From NCBI RefSeq assembly GCF_042666435.1, contig NZ_JBHTDC010000001.1, positions 1,240,001 through 1,304,000 on the forward strand: 64,000 nucleotides of DNA, read 5' to 3'. The first letter of the stretch is position 1. Every line of letters starts with the position of its first letter. This stretch comes from Allosphingosinicella sp042666435. Its GTDB lineage: Bacteria; Pseudomonadota; Alphaproteobacteria; Sphingomonadales; Sphingomonadaceae. Position numbers and translations under genes: made by a program. Positions 26,723 to 35,646 of this stretch are shown here, piece after piece. Under the pieces are notes generated by a model. It saw nothing but the letters and a program-made list of their open reading frames with translations, did not search any database and had not been told where the DNA came from.

Positions 26723-28036
26723 ATGAACGCGCAGGGCAGGATCGAAAGCGATGCGCGCCGCGACGCCCGGCCGGCGTCGGCGGTGAGCACCGGGGTGGGC
26801 CTCGCCGGGCTGCTGGGCCTGGCCTGCTGGACGGCGGCCGGGCGCGCCTGGGGCATGGAAGGCCCGCTTGCCGCTCTGTGCGGCGTCGTCGCCTGCGGTG
26901 TGCCGATGATCCTGTGGTCGCTGTTGGTCGACAAGGTTCACCGCAATCCGAGCACCGGCATCGACTGGGATTCCGCGCCGCGCCCCCTCGTGGAAAGCGC
27001 CGACACTAGTCTCGTCAAGCTGGTCGGTCTGTGGGGCATCTGGGGCCTCATCGCGAGCCTTTACTGCATCGCGCGCTGGTATTGGGACGGCAATTATCTG
27101 TTCGCGATGCGGGTGCTGGCGGTGGGATCGGTGCCGATGCTGCTGCTGTCCGTGCCTTATATCTTCTGGCTAGACCGGCGGCTGAAGGAGCCGCGCGACG
27201 GCGCCTGGCATTTCGGACGGCTGCTGATCGGACGCGGCGCCGGAATAGACCGGGAATTGCTCCACGATTTCCTGCGAAGCTGGGCGGTGAAGGGCTTCTT
27301 CCTCGCCTTCATGATCTCGATCGTGCCCGGCAACTGGGCCGACGTCATCCGCGCCCCGGCCTGGGAGATCGCGTCCGATCCGCTTGCTTTGTCACGCTGG
27401 CTGATCGCGGGCATGTTCATGATCGACGTAACCTTCGCCACGGTGGGATACACGCTGACGATGAAGCCGCTGGACGCGCACATCCGCTCGGCCAATCCTT
27501 ATGCGTCCGGCTGGGCGGCGGCTTTGATCTGCTATCCCCCCTTCATCCTGATGAATGCAGGAGGGCCGCTCGATTATCAGCAGGGCACCAGCGATTATGT
27601 CCATTGGCTGAGCGGATCGCCGCTGGCGCTCACGCTGGTCGCCTTCATCCTCGTCGCGCTGGCGGCCGTCTACGCCTGGGCGACGGTGGCGTTCGGACTG
27701 CGCTTCTCCAACCTCACCCATCGCGGCATCCTGACCCATGGACCCTATGCCTGGACCAAGCATCCGGCCTATGTGTCGAAGAACCTGTTCTGGTGGCTGG
27801 CGACCCTCCCCTTCCTCGCGACCACGGGCAATCCGGTCGACATGATCCGCAACACCGTGGTCCTCGGCATCGTGAGCGGAATCTATTACTGGCGCGCCGT
27901 CACCGAGGAAAGGCATCTGATGGCCGATCCCGCCTATCGCGACTATGCCGCCTGGATGGAGCGCCATGGCCCGATGCCAAGGCTTCTTCGCGCCCTCGGC
28001 GACTGGGCGAGGCGGGCTCCGGCGGCGGCGGAATAA
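26723..28036 (+). CDS. Integral membrane methyltransferase, isoprenylcysteine carboxyl methyltransferase-like
   Basis: A 437-residue membrane protein with about ten hydrophobic helices. The C-terminal third carries the ICMT/PEMT-type signature: RGILTHGPYAWTKHPAYVSK, then YYWRAVTEERHLMADPAYRDY, which in that fold binds S-adenosylmethionine and substrate at the membrane surface. The first ~250 residues are an extra multi-helix region, making it longer than typical bacterial family members of ~200 residues. Substrate unknown; lipid or membrane-quinol methylation is possible. Confidence 0.75.
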   Translation: MNAQGRIESDARRDARPASAVSTGVGLAGLLGLACWTAAGRAWGMEGPLAALCGVVACGVPMILWSLLVDKVHRNPSTGIDWDSAPRPLVESADTSLVKLVGLWGIWGLIASLYCIARWYWDGNYLFAMRVLAVGSVPMLLLSVPYIFWLDRRLKEPRDGAWHFGRLLIGRGAGIDRELLHDFLRSWAVKGFFLAFMISIVPGNWADVIRAPAWEIASDPLALSRWLIAGMFMIDVTFATVGYTLTMKPLDAHIRSANPYASGWAAALICYPPFILMNAGGPLDYQQGTSDYVHWLSGSPLALTLVAFILVALAAVYAWATVAFGLRFSNLTHRGILTHGPYAWTKHPAYVSKNLFWWLATLPFLATTGNPVDMIRNTVVLGIVSGIYYWRAVTEERHLMADPAYRDYAAWMERHGPMPRLLRALGDWARRAPAAAE

Positions 28037-28109
28037 GGTTCCGGCCGAACTTTCGATTGCCCGGAACGCCCCGGACGGCGCATAAGTGGCCCTCGAACGG
28101 AGAGGTGCG

Positions 28110-28514
28110 ATGCGAATTGCGTCTGTCATCCTATTGATCGGGCTGGCGGGCTGCGCCGACCCCGGCAATGGCCAGGCCGGGAGCGCGAATATGGTGGCGA
28201 TCACGATCCATGATGCGCAAGGCGAGCCCACCGATTGCGGCCTCGCGATCCGCTTTGGCAGCTACGCGATGGGCATAGACGGCGTCGCGGCGCGAAAGGT
28301 CGAGGCGCTGGTCGCCGGCGATCCGGGCGCACGCTCGGCCGCCCGCCATCGCTGGGGACGGGAAGGCGAATATACATTGTGCGTCGAGACCACGTCCGAC
28401 GCGGCGGCGAAAGCGCTGTTCGGCCGAATCATGCCGATTCTCCCGGCGACGCCGCGCGGGCCGATCCAGCTGATCCTGCGCGACGGCGCCCGCCACGACG
28501 CGCCGCCGCGATAA
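28110..28514 (+). CDS. Small predicted lipoprotein
   Basis: A 134-residue protein with the lipoprotein signal MRIASVILLIGLAGCADPG (lipobox LAGC). The mature domain contains two cysteines (PTDCGLAI and YTLCVET) that could form a disulfide. GGAG lies just upstream of the ATG at 28110; an in-frame GTG at 28086 is less likely. It ends 10 bp before the stop of the convergent serralysin gene. No family is recognised. Confidence 0.65.
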   Translation: MRIASVILLIGLAGCADPGNGQAGSANMVAITIHDAQGEPTDCGLAIRFGSYAMGIDGVAARKVEALVAGDPGARSAARHRWGREGEYTLCVETTSDAAAKALFGRIMPILPATPRGPIQLILRDGARHDAPPR

Positions 28515-28523
28515 CGCCCGCGC

Positions 28524-31500
28524 TCAGCCCACCGCGACGAAATCGGCGTTGGTAAGCTGGACGGCGGGGACCAGCAAAGCGATCAATATCGCGTCGCCGT
28601 CGCCATTGCCGTCGGCGTCGTAGAAGATTTCGCCAGTCGGCCTGTTGTAGAGGATCCGGTCGTCGGCATCCATCGCCACCGCCCCGGCTCGGAACGCCGA
28701 TACGCTCAACGTCCCGTTCGCCGCGATCCCGTCGAAGATCGTCCGGTCGAGCATGATCGTGTCGTCCGCGGCGGATAAATCGAGAATTCTGTCGACATTG
28801 TTATTCTCGTTGAGCGCGGTGTCGAAGTAGAAGCGGTCGGCGCCGCCGCCGCCCCTCAGATCATCGTCGCCGGAGCCGCCGAACAGCCGGTCATTGCCGA
28901 GCCCGCCGCTCAGCGAATCCGCACCGCCGGCGCCGTTGAGCAGGTTCGCCCCGTTATTGCCGACGATCATATTGGCCAGCCCGTTGCCGATGCCGTCGAT
29001 GGCGGCGGCGCCGGTGAGGGTCAGTCGCTCGACATTGTTGCCAAGTGTGAAATCGACCGAGCTTCGGACGATGTCATTGCCGGCGCCCGCGGCTTCGAGC
29101 GCTTTGTCGCCGACGGCGTTGACCGTGTAGGAATCATTGCCACCGCCGCCGCGCATCGTGTCCGCGCCGCCGGCCCCGTCGAGGAGGTTGGCCACCGCAT
29201 TGCCGGTGAGGGCGTTGGCGAGCGCGTTGCCGGTCCCGCGCGCGGCCGTGCCGGTCAGGACGAGGTTTTCGAGATTGTTGCCGAGGGTGAAGTTGAGACT
29301 GCTGCTCACCGTATCGATGCCGGCGCCCACGGCTTCCAGAGCTTTGTCGCCGCCATTGTCGACCATGTAGAGATCGTTGCCGTCGTTGCCGCGCATCGTG
29401 TCGGCGCCGCCAGCTCCGTCGAGGACGTTGTTCGCATCATTGCCAGTGATGGCGTTGGCGAGGCCGTTGCCGGTCCCGCGGGCGGCGGATCCGATGAGGA
29501 TCAGGTTCTCGACATTGTTGCCCAGGATGAAGCTCGCGCTGCTCCGGACGACGTCCGTTCCCATGGCCGCGGCCTCGATGGCGGCGTCGCCGCTGTCGTC
29601 GGCAAGGTAAGTGTCGTCGCCATCGCCGCCGCGCATCGTGTCGGCGCCGCCGGCTCCATCGAGCAGGTTCGTCTGGTCGTTGCCGGTAAGGGTGTTGGCG
29701 AGATTGTTGCCGGTGCCTTTTTCGGCGGTTCCGAGCAGGGTCAGGTTCTCGACATTGGTGCCGAGCGTGAAGTTTATGGTGCTCCTGACGATATCTGTGC
29801 CCGCCCCGGCCGCCTCGATCGCCTGGTCGGCGCCGACGTTGACCATGTAAATGTCGTTGCCGCCGCCGCCGCGCATCGAATCGGCGCCGCCGGCGCCGTC
29901 GAGCATGTTGTTCCGGGCATTGCCGATGAGGATGTTGACGAGGCCGTTCCCGGTTCCCCTCGCCGCGGTCCCGATCAGGGTAAGGTTCTCGACATTGATG
30001 CCGAGGACATAATTGACCGAGCTCTTCACCAGGTCGACGCCGCCGGTCGCCGTCTCCAGCGCCCGGTCGGCGCCGCTATCGGCCATGAAAATATCGTCGC
30101 CATCCCCGCCGCGCATCGTGTCGACGCCGCCGCGGCCGTTCAGGATATTCGCCAGTTCATTGCCGACGATGACGTTGACGATGTCGTTGCCGACACCGCT
30201 GACCGCCGCGCCGGTCAAAGTGAGGCGCTCGACATGGTCGGAGAGCGCGAAGTTCGCCGAGCTGATGACGATGTCGTTGCCCTCGTCCGGATCCTCCAGC
30301 GCCGTATCGTCGGAACTGTCGACCAGGAAGGTATCGTTGCCGTCGCCGCCCAGCATCCTGTCCGCGCCCGCGCCGCCATCGAGGATGTTCGCGCCGACAT
30401 TGCCGATCAGCCGGTCGTCGGCGACGCTGCCCAGCGCGTTCTCGATCAGGTTGACGATCACGCCCCCGACCCTAACCGCCGCCGCGAGGCCGATATTGTT
30501 GGGGATGGCGCCGATCGTCGAGAAGGCGCCCGGGTTGAGGTTGAGCGTCACCGGACCGCTCTGGTTGGCGCCGCTGAACAGGTCCGTCCCGCCCGCGTCC
30601 CATGCGCACAGGATCGCACCCATTCCGTTGGCGAGCAGGCCGCCATCGGCTAGCGCGAACGCGGTGGCGCCGGTGCCAAAATAAACATCGTCGCCGGCGC
30701 GGGTCGAAAGATTGGGCCCGTAGAGCGCCTGCATCGCCTGAATGTCGAACAGCATCGGCGTGATCGGCCAGGCCGAACTTTCGTCCGGCACGCCGACCTG
30801 GCCGGGATGCACATCGTAGGACATCACAGTATATTGATTGTTGTTGCGGGGGTCGCCGGCCGTGTTGTTCGGATCCTGGTCCGGATGGGTCAGGCCGAGC
30901 GCGTGGCCGAGCTCGTGCAGATAGGTCTGCCAGCCAGTATTGCCGAACTGCGCGGCATTCTGAAGGCCGAGGCCTCGGTTGATCCAGACATCGCCATGGC
31001 TCGACCGCGTGCCGAGTTCGCCCGGGAAGTCCGACACGAACCCGAACGTGTTCGGATCGCCCGTGAAGTCCGCCGAGCCGAAGGTGATGTCGCCGACCGT
31101 GCCGCCATTCCTCACCTTGAAGACGTAGAGGCCCTGCTCGCCTGTGTTGCCGACCGTGCCTTCGAGGCCGAGCATCGCGCCCCCGTCGCCGGACTGGCTC
31201 AGCTCGAAGAAATCGCCGCCATTGCCGGCGGAATAGCCTGCCCGGGCGGCGGTGCCGCCGAGGCCGCCCGTACCGCCGCTGGCATCGCCCGTCGTCCAGT
31301 TGAGGTCGGCATAGCGGAACACGATGTCGAAATCGCCGCCGCCGCGGTCGAACATCTGGAGCTGGAAGCTGTTGGTGGTTTCGGCATTCTGGAAATAATA
31401 GCCGACGCCGGACCAGGTGACGGTCAGCACTCCATTGGCCTCGTCCATGTCGACGAAGATCGGTGCGCTGTCGGGCGACGCATCGTCCGCGTCCTGCCGC

Positions 31501-32087
31501 GTGTCGACGTCGGCCCAGAAGGGGGCGATGATCGGCGTCGAGCCGCCGCTGATCTGGAACGGCGTGAAGGTACCGATCGAGCTTCCGAACGAGATGTTGC
31601 CGTTCGTGTTGACGAAGATGTCGGTATAGGTGTTGCCGAAGAAGTTGAGGCCTTCGGCGAACACCGAGCTGATATTGTAGAAGGACGAGCCGTCGTCGTT
31701 GCGAGGAACTTCGATCTCGCCGAAGCCCGACGCGCCGCCGAGCCCCCCGATCAAATTGCCGTCGCCGGTGACCGGCGCGCCCGTCTCCGGTCCGTCGTCG
31801 ATGCTCCCCGGGACGAGGTTGATGTTGGCGACCTCATTCCAGGCGGCGACCGCGAGCTCCGACAATATCCGTTCCCCGACCGTCATCGAAGCATTCGCGT
31901 CGAGCGGCAGATCGTCCGAAGGGTCGCCCGGATTGATCCGGATCTTGTCCGGCACTGTGTCGCCGTCGGTATCGACGCGCTCGTAATAACTGGGGATCGT
32001 CGCTCCGAGGAACGAATAGGTGATGGCCTCGCCGCCGTTATGCCAGCCGTCGGCGCCGCCTACCAGAAGCGAATTGAAGGTCGTCAT
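28524..32087 (-). CDS. Large serralysin-type metalloprotease with inserted nidogen-like domain and RTX array
   Basis: A 1187-residue secreted protein. Residues ~15-95 resemble the N-terminal part of an M10 catalytic domain (AITYSFLG; VAAWNEVANI). Residues ~145-325 look like a nidogen-type domain (FFGNTYTDIFVNTNGNISFG; TPIIAPFWADVDT). The zinc motif HELGHALGLTH begins at H391 and the Met-turn is M422 (VMSYD), so the nidogen region interrupts the protease fold before its active site. About seven 80-residue RTX units follow, then the C-terminal serralysin domain. There is no N-terminal signal peptide, as for type I substrates. CGGGAG precedes the ATG. It is downstream of acr3 on the same strand. 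Confidence 0.88.
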   Translation of the reverse strand: MTTFNSLLVGGADGWHNGGEAITYSFLGATIPSYYERVDTDGDTVPDKIRINPGDPSDDLPLDANASMTVGERILSELAVAAWNEVANINLVPGSIDDGPETGAPVTGDGNLIGGLGGASGFGEIEVPRNDDGSSFYNISSVFAEGLNFFGNTYTDIFVNTNGNISFGSSIGTFTPFQISGGSTPIIAPFWADVDTRQDADDASPDSAPIFVDMDEANGVLTVTWSGVGYYFQNAETTNSFQLQMFDRGGGDFDIVFRYADLNWTTGDASGGTGGLGGTAARAGYSAGNGGDFFELSQSGDGGAMLGLEGTVGNTGEQGLYVFKVRNGGTVGDITFGSADFTGDPNTFGFVSDFPGELGTRSSHGDVWINRGLGLQNAAQFGNTGWQTYLHELGHALGLTHPDQDPNNTAGDPRNNNQYTVMSYDVHPGQVGVPDESSAWPITPMLFDIQAMQALYGPNLSTRAGDDVYFGTGATAFALADGGLLANGMGAILCAWDAGGTDLFSGANQSGPVTLNLNPGAFSTIGAIPNNIGLAAAVRVGGVIVNLIENALGSVADDRLIGNVGANILDGGAGADRMLGGDGNDTFLVDSSDDTALEDPDEGNDIVISSANFALSDHVERLTLTGAAVSGVGNDIVNVIVGNELANILNGRGGVDTMRGGDGDDIFMADSGADRALETATGGVDLVKSSVNYVLGINVENLTLIGTAARGTGNGLVNILIGNARNNMLDGAGGADSMRGGGGNDIYMVNVGADQAIEAAGAGTDIVRSTINFTLGTNVENLTLLGTAEKGTGNNLANTLTGNDQTNLLDGAGGADTMRGGDGDDTYLADDSGDAAIEAAAMGTDVVRSSASFILGNNVENLILIGSAARGTGNGLANAITGNDANNVLDGAGGADTMRGNDGNDLYMVDNGGDKALEAVGAGIDTVSSSLNFTLGNNLENLVLTGTAARGTGNALANALTGNAVANLLDGAGGADTMRGGGGNDSYTVNAVGDKALEAAGAGNDIVRSSVDFTLGNNVERLTLTGAAAIDGIGNGLANMIVGNNGANLLNGAGGADSLSGGLGNDRLFGGSGDDDLRGGGGADRFYFDTALNENNNVDRILDLSAADDTIMLDRTIFDGIAANGTLSVSAFRAGAVAMDADDRILYNRPTGEIFYDADGNGDGDAILIALLVPAVQLTNADFVAVG
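28890..30380. repeat. Tandem 240-bp repeat array inside the RTX region
   Basis: The phrase GCGCATCGTG ends at 29160, 29400, 29640 and 30120, and a variant GCGCATCGAA at 29880, giving an exact 240-bp period. Flanking degenerate units extend the array to about 28890 and 30380. Each unit encodes 80 residues: LDGAGGADTMRGG, then a VDNGGDKALE-like turn, then NVENLTLIGTAARGTGNG. Exact spacing suggests recent unequal crossing-over or strong length selection. Confidence 0.85.
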
Positions 32088-32239
32088 GGCGCGACTCCCG
32101 CAAGAGGGGAAAAACGCGACTCATTACTGGGGGACGAGAAGAATCCGCCTGAATCGCGCGCGAGTCAATCGGTCATCGCGAGCCGCGAACCTGCGCGTGG
32201 AAGGGCGCATCACGGCCGCTCGCGCGTGTCCGGATGAGG

Positions 32240-33307
32240 TCAGTCGGAGCACTCGTACCAACGCCGCGTCCGCTTCGCGATCGCCACCACGGACAGCATC
32301 ACCGGCACCTCGACGAGGACGCCGACGACGGTCGCGAGGGCGGCGCCCGACTGGAGCCCGAACAGGCTGATCGCCGCCGCCACGGCGAGCTCGAAGAAGT
32401 TGGAGGCGCCGATCAGGGCGGCCGGAGCGGCGACGCACCAGGCGACGCCGAACCTGCGGCTGAGCCAGTAAGCGAGGCCGGCGTTGAAATAGACCTGGAT
32501 CAGGATTGGCACCGCGAGCAGGGCGATGACCAGGGGCTGGGCGAGGATGGCGTCGCCCTGGAAGCCGAACAGCAGGACCAGCGTTGTCAGCAACGCGACG
32601 AGCGAAACCGAGCCGAGCCGTTTCAGCAGGCGATCCAGCGCCGGCTGGCCGCCGCTCGCGAGGCGGTGCCGCCGGATGAGCTGCGCGACGACGACCGGCA
32701 CGACGATGTAGAGCAGGACCGAGAGCAACAACGTTTCCCACGGCACCGCGATCGAGGCGACCCCGAGCAGCAGGCCGACCAGGGGCGCGAAGGCGAAGAC
32801 CATGATGAGGTCGTTCAGGGCCACCTGGCTCAAGGTGTAATGCGGCTCGCCCTCGCATAGGTTCGACCAGACGAACACCATCGCCGTGCAGGGCGCGGCG
32901 GCGAGGAGGATGAGGCCGGCGATATAGCTCTCGATCTGGTCCGGCGGGAGCAGCGGCCGGAACAGCCAGCCGATGAACAAGGTGCCGAGCAAGGCCATGG
33001 AAAAGGGCTTCACCGCCCAGTTGATGAACAGGGTGACGCCGACACCGCGCATGTGCTGGCGTACCTGTCCGAGCGCCGCGAAATCGATCCTGAGCAGCAT
33101 CGGCACGATCATCAGCCATACGAGCGCCGCCACCGGCAGATTGACCCGCGCCACCTCGGCCGCCGCTATCGCCGCGAAGGCTTGCGGCAGCGCCGCGCCA
33201 AGCGCGATTCCGACGGCGATGCACAGGGCGACCCAGAGCGAGAGATAACGCTCGAAGCCCGGTATTGCCGGGCGAGCCGGCGGTTGATCGGAGATTGCCG
33301 TCGCCAT
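32240..33307 (-). CDS. acr3: Arsenite efflux permease, ACR3 family
   Basis: A 355-residue inner-membrane carrier with ten predicted helices that extrudes arsenite. Typical ACR3 segments are LVWLMIVPMLLRIDF, then the conserved cysteine in ILLAAAPCTAMVFVWS, LNDLIMVFAFAPLVG and GASNFFELAVAAAI. It is the last gene of the arsR-arsI-acr3 operon; 74 bp separate it from arsI. No arsenate reductase gene is present in the cluster. Confidence 0.93.
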   Translation of the reverse strand: MATAISDQPPARPAIPGFERYLSLWVALCIAVGIALGAALPQAFAAIAAAEVARVNLPVAALVWLMIVPMLLRIDFAALGQVRQHMRGVGVTLFINWAVKPFSMALLGTLFIGWLFRPLLPPDQIESYIAGLILLAAAPCTAMVFVWSNLCEGEPHYTLSQVALNDLIMVFAFAPLVGLLLGVASIAVPWETLLLSVLLYIVVPVVVAQLIRRHRLASGGQPALDRLLKRLGSVSLVALLTTLVLLFGFQGDAILAQPLVIALLAVPILIQVYFNAGLAYWLSRRFGVAWCVAAPAALIGASNFFELAVAAAISLFGLQSGAALATVVGVLVEVPVMLSVVAIAKRTRRWYECSD

Positions 33308-33381
33308 GGCTCAGCCGCGCTCCCGCCTCGCTTCGGCCGAACGGCCGGTGGACGGGAGCGAGAGGCTGAGGATGCGATGCC

Positions 33382-33831
33382 TCATGACGGCATCGCGGGC
33401 GCGCAGCAGGCGGCTTCGGCGGCGCCGGCGGACAAGGCAGTGAAGGAGGGGCTGTCGCCATAGACGGTGGCTTCGCCGCGCGTGAGGAACGCTTCCCACA
33501 CGATTCCGTCGGGATCGGCGATCCAGCTCTTTTCCGACCGGGCGTAGCAGCAGGTGGTGGCGCCTTCCGCCAGCACCGGCCGGTCGGCGGCCTTGAGACG
33601 GTCGTAAACCTCTGCGAGTTCCTCCTCATCTCCGGCTTGGATGCCGAGATGCTCGATGCCTTTGGCGGCGTGGTCGCCGCTCGAAATGGCGAAATTAACG
33701 CGCGGGTCGTCGAGCATCCATTTGGCATAATCCGGCTTCACCACCGCCGGCTCCGCGCCGAACAATGTGGAGTAGAATCCGATCGAGCGGTCGAGGTCGG
33801 CAACTCCGACATGGACGTGAAGGCGCTTCAT
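33382..33831 (-). CDS. arsI: ArsI/CadI-family dioxygenase (C-As lyase-like)
   Basis: A 149-residue vicinal-oxygen-chelate protein. ArsI enzymes cleave the carbon-arsenic bond of methylarsenite using iron and oxygen. Visible features are MKRLHVHVGVADLD at the start, KPDYAKWMLDDPRVNFAIS, a metal-type histidine near H61 (GIEHLG), the vicinal cysteines C94-C95 (EGATTCCYARSEKSW) that bind trivalent arsenic in ArsI, and E113 (VWEAF). The extra C-terminal CC (EAACCAP) is unusual. The start overlaps the arsR stop by four bases (ATGA), indicating coupling. Confidence 0.85.
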   Translation of the reverse strand: MKRLHVHVGVADLDRSIGFYSTLFGAEPAVVKPDYAKWMLDDPRVNFAISSGDHAAKGIEHLGIQAGDEEELAEVYDRLKAADRPVLAEGATTCCYARSEKSWIADPDGIVWEAFLTRGEATVYGDSPSFTALSAGAAEAACCAPAMPS

Positions 33832-34211
33832 GCCGATTTCCTTTCAGGCTTCAGGGAGGAGGAAGAGACCGCGGTCCCGCACGGCTGCGGCGGGCAAGCC
33901 GCGCCGCCGCAGCAATTTTCCATCAGATAGCCGACGAGCGCGTTCATCGCGGCATAGTCCGCCGTATAGATGAGCGACCGGCCGCGCCGTTCCTGACGGA
34001 TGAGGCCGGCGCGGGTAAGCTGCGCGAGGTGGAAGGATAGCGAGCTGTTGGGCACGCCCAGCGCGTCCGCGATGGCGCCGGCGGGCATGCCGTCCCGGCC
34101 GGCTTGGACGAGCAGGCGGAACAAAGCCAGTCGATGCTCCTGCGCCAGCGCCGAAAGCGCGCCAACGACCGTCGGCGCTTCGAGCGCGGCGATGCTTTTT
34201 TCAGCGGGCAT
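33828..34211 (-). CDS. arsR: ArsR-family arsenic-responsive repressor
   Basis: A 127-residue winged-helix repressor. The HTH region is AIADALGVPNSSLSFHLAQL with a wing IRQERRGRSLIYTA. The C-terminal ENCCGGAAC and CPPQPC cysteines are likely trivalent-arsenic ligands, as in ArsR members with a C-terminal sensor site. First gene of the ars operon, with an operator-promoter immediately upstream, so autoregulation is expected. Confidence 0.92.
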   Translation of the reverse strand: MPAEKSIAALEAPTVVGALSALAQEHRLALFRLLVQAGRDGMPAGAIADALGVPNSSLSFHLAQLTRAGLIRQERRGRSLIYTADYAAMNALVGYLMENCCGGAACPPQPCGTAVSSSSLKPERKSA

Positions 34212-34229
34212 GTTCCTGTCGCTCCATAT

Positions 34230-34271
34230 TTCGACGATTATCGAATTATGTCGCTACGTGGCGCCTGTCAA
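34230..34271 (-). promoter_or_regulatory. Promoter and ArsR operator of the ars operon
   Basis: Reading the minus strand, TTGACA (34271-34266) and CATAAT (34250-34245) are separated by 15 bp, a sigma-70-like promoter with a short spacer. It is followed at once by the inverted repeat TTCGA-N6-TCGAA (34245-34230), ideally placed for repression. A weaker related sequence lies at about 34279-34295. The distance from the operator to the arsR start is about 19 bp. Confidence 0.75.
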
Positions 34272-34312
34272 CGACTTTTCTACTATAATCGAAATATGCA
34301 GGATGCCGCCGA

Positions 34313-35428
34313 TCAGGCCGCGTCATCCGCGGCGAACGCGGCGAGCTTGATCGCCAGTTCCACCTCGCGGCGGACGCCGACCTTGCGGAAGACGATCTTG
34401 AGCTGCGACTGGACCGTGCTCAAGGACACGCCCCGCTCGGCCGCGATCCGGTCGCGCGAATGGCCGGCGAGGAAGGATCGTACGATATCGGTCTCGGATG
34501 CCGTCAGTCCGTAGAGGCTCCCCATCAGCGACGGCGCGATGCCAGCGGCGCCCGCGCCCTGCCGGACCACCATCACCGCGCGCGGCGCGAAGCCGAAACT
34601 GTAATCGCGCTTCGGCAAGGCGAGGAAGCTCAGCACGACCACGCGATCCCCCGCGCCGACCAGAATCGTCGAAGAGACGCCCGCGCCGGGCTCGGAGCCG
34701 GTGGCCATGGCGAGCGCCGAAGCGATGGCGGCGGCGTCCTCGGCCGTGCGCCCCTGCAAGCGCCCGCCGCCCAGCCGCACCGGAAGGCGGCCGTCCAGGC
34801 AGGTTTCCGCCCTGGGAGTCATCGCGCGCACCGATCCGAAGGCGTCGCAGACCACCGCCGCCAGCGCCATCGTCTCGAGCGTACCCGCTACGAGCTGCGC
34901 GCCCTGCTGTTCCAGCATCTGCGAGAGTCTGACCGCCCGGCGGACGTCTGGGGCAATGCGGGCGAAGACAGCGCGGTCCCGCGCGGTCGTCGGCCCGTCC
35001 CGCGCGCTCCTCAGCATGGCCAGTCCGACGAGGCTGTCCTCTTCCATGAATAGATTGGTCTGGCAGCCGAAGGGGATATCGTGCCGGTGGACGAATTCCT
35101 CGTACACGTCGTCGGCGAGCAAAGGCTTCGCCGCCAGATAGTCCCGTTCCGAGAGCACCTCCAGCACCCCGCCGCCGAAGCCCGCGGCAACTCGCCAGTT
35201 GATTCCCGGATCGCCTCCACCGATCGCGGAGAACTCCTCCAGTCCGCGCTCGGTGAACTCGGTAATGTGGTTGAACGGGATCGCGGCGGGTCCGCCGAAG
35301 CCGATAATCTGCCCGCGCGCCGAGCCGGTCACGTCGGCGAACCGGGCGAGCGCCGGTATCCAGCCACTTTCGTCGAACACGACTTCGGCGAACATGTTCG
35401 CAATCGAAAGCAACTCGGCTTCGCGCAT
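34313..35428 (-). CDS. LuxR-type HTH transcriptional regulator
   Basis: A 371-residue protein with a C-terminal LuxR/GerE domain: GLTASETDIVRSFLAGHSRD, then ERGVSLSTVQSQLKIVFRKVG. The N-terminal ~290 residues are likely a sensory region of unknown ligand and are not the acyl-homoserine-lactone domain type by eye. It is a stand-alone gene upstream of the ars operon on the same strand; a functional link with arsenic is not indicated. Confidence 0.85.
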   Translation of the reverse strand: MREAELLSIANMFAEVVFDESGWIPALARFADVTGSARGQIIGFGGPAAIPFNHITEFTERGLEEFSAIGGGDPGINWRVAAGFGGGVLEVLSERDYLAAKPLLADDVYEEFVHRHDIPFGCQTNLFMEEDSLVGLAMLRSARDGPTTARDRAVFARIAPDVRRAVRLSQMLEQQGAQLVAGTLETMALAAVVCDAFGSVRAMTPRAETCLDGRLPVRLGGGRLQGRTAEDAAAIASALAMATGSEPGAGVSSTILVGAGDRVVVLSFLALPKRDYSFGFAPRAVMVVRQGAGAAGIAPSLMGSLYGLTASETDIVRSFLAGHSRDRIAAERGVSLSTVQSQLKIVFRKVGVRREVELAIKLAAFAADDAA

Positions 35429-35626
35429 CCCGCCCCCGGTTATCCCACCAACATCGACCGGTCCCGCCGCCGCCCGCGCAAAAGCTCCCCAACTCGAACG
35501 GACGTCCTCAGATTAGGGGATGAAGCGTAAAAAACCAGCCCTTATCAAAAGGACAGCGGCGAAGGCCCGATGGACGGCCACGTCCAGCGTCGGAATCGCG
35601 GGAAGCCGCGCCGCCCAGCTACTTCA

Positions 35627-35645
35627 TCCGGTCGTATGGACCGGA
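35627..35645 (-). terminator. Hairpin just after guaA
   Basis: A perfect 7-bp stem, TCCGGTC and GACCGGA, with a 5-nt loop, starts one base after the guaA stop in the direction of transcription. There is no T-run, so termination strength is uncertain. Confidence 0.4.
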
Positions 35646-35646
35646 C

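Noticed and set aside
28890..30380. Regular repeats considered as a CRISPR array
   Set aside because: Period is 240 bp, translated in one frame into RTX units and without spacer diversity.
30807..32237. 476-codon plus-strand frame opposite the large serralysin
   Set aside because: Antisense shadow; the minus strand carries HELGHALGLTH.
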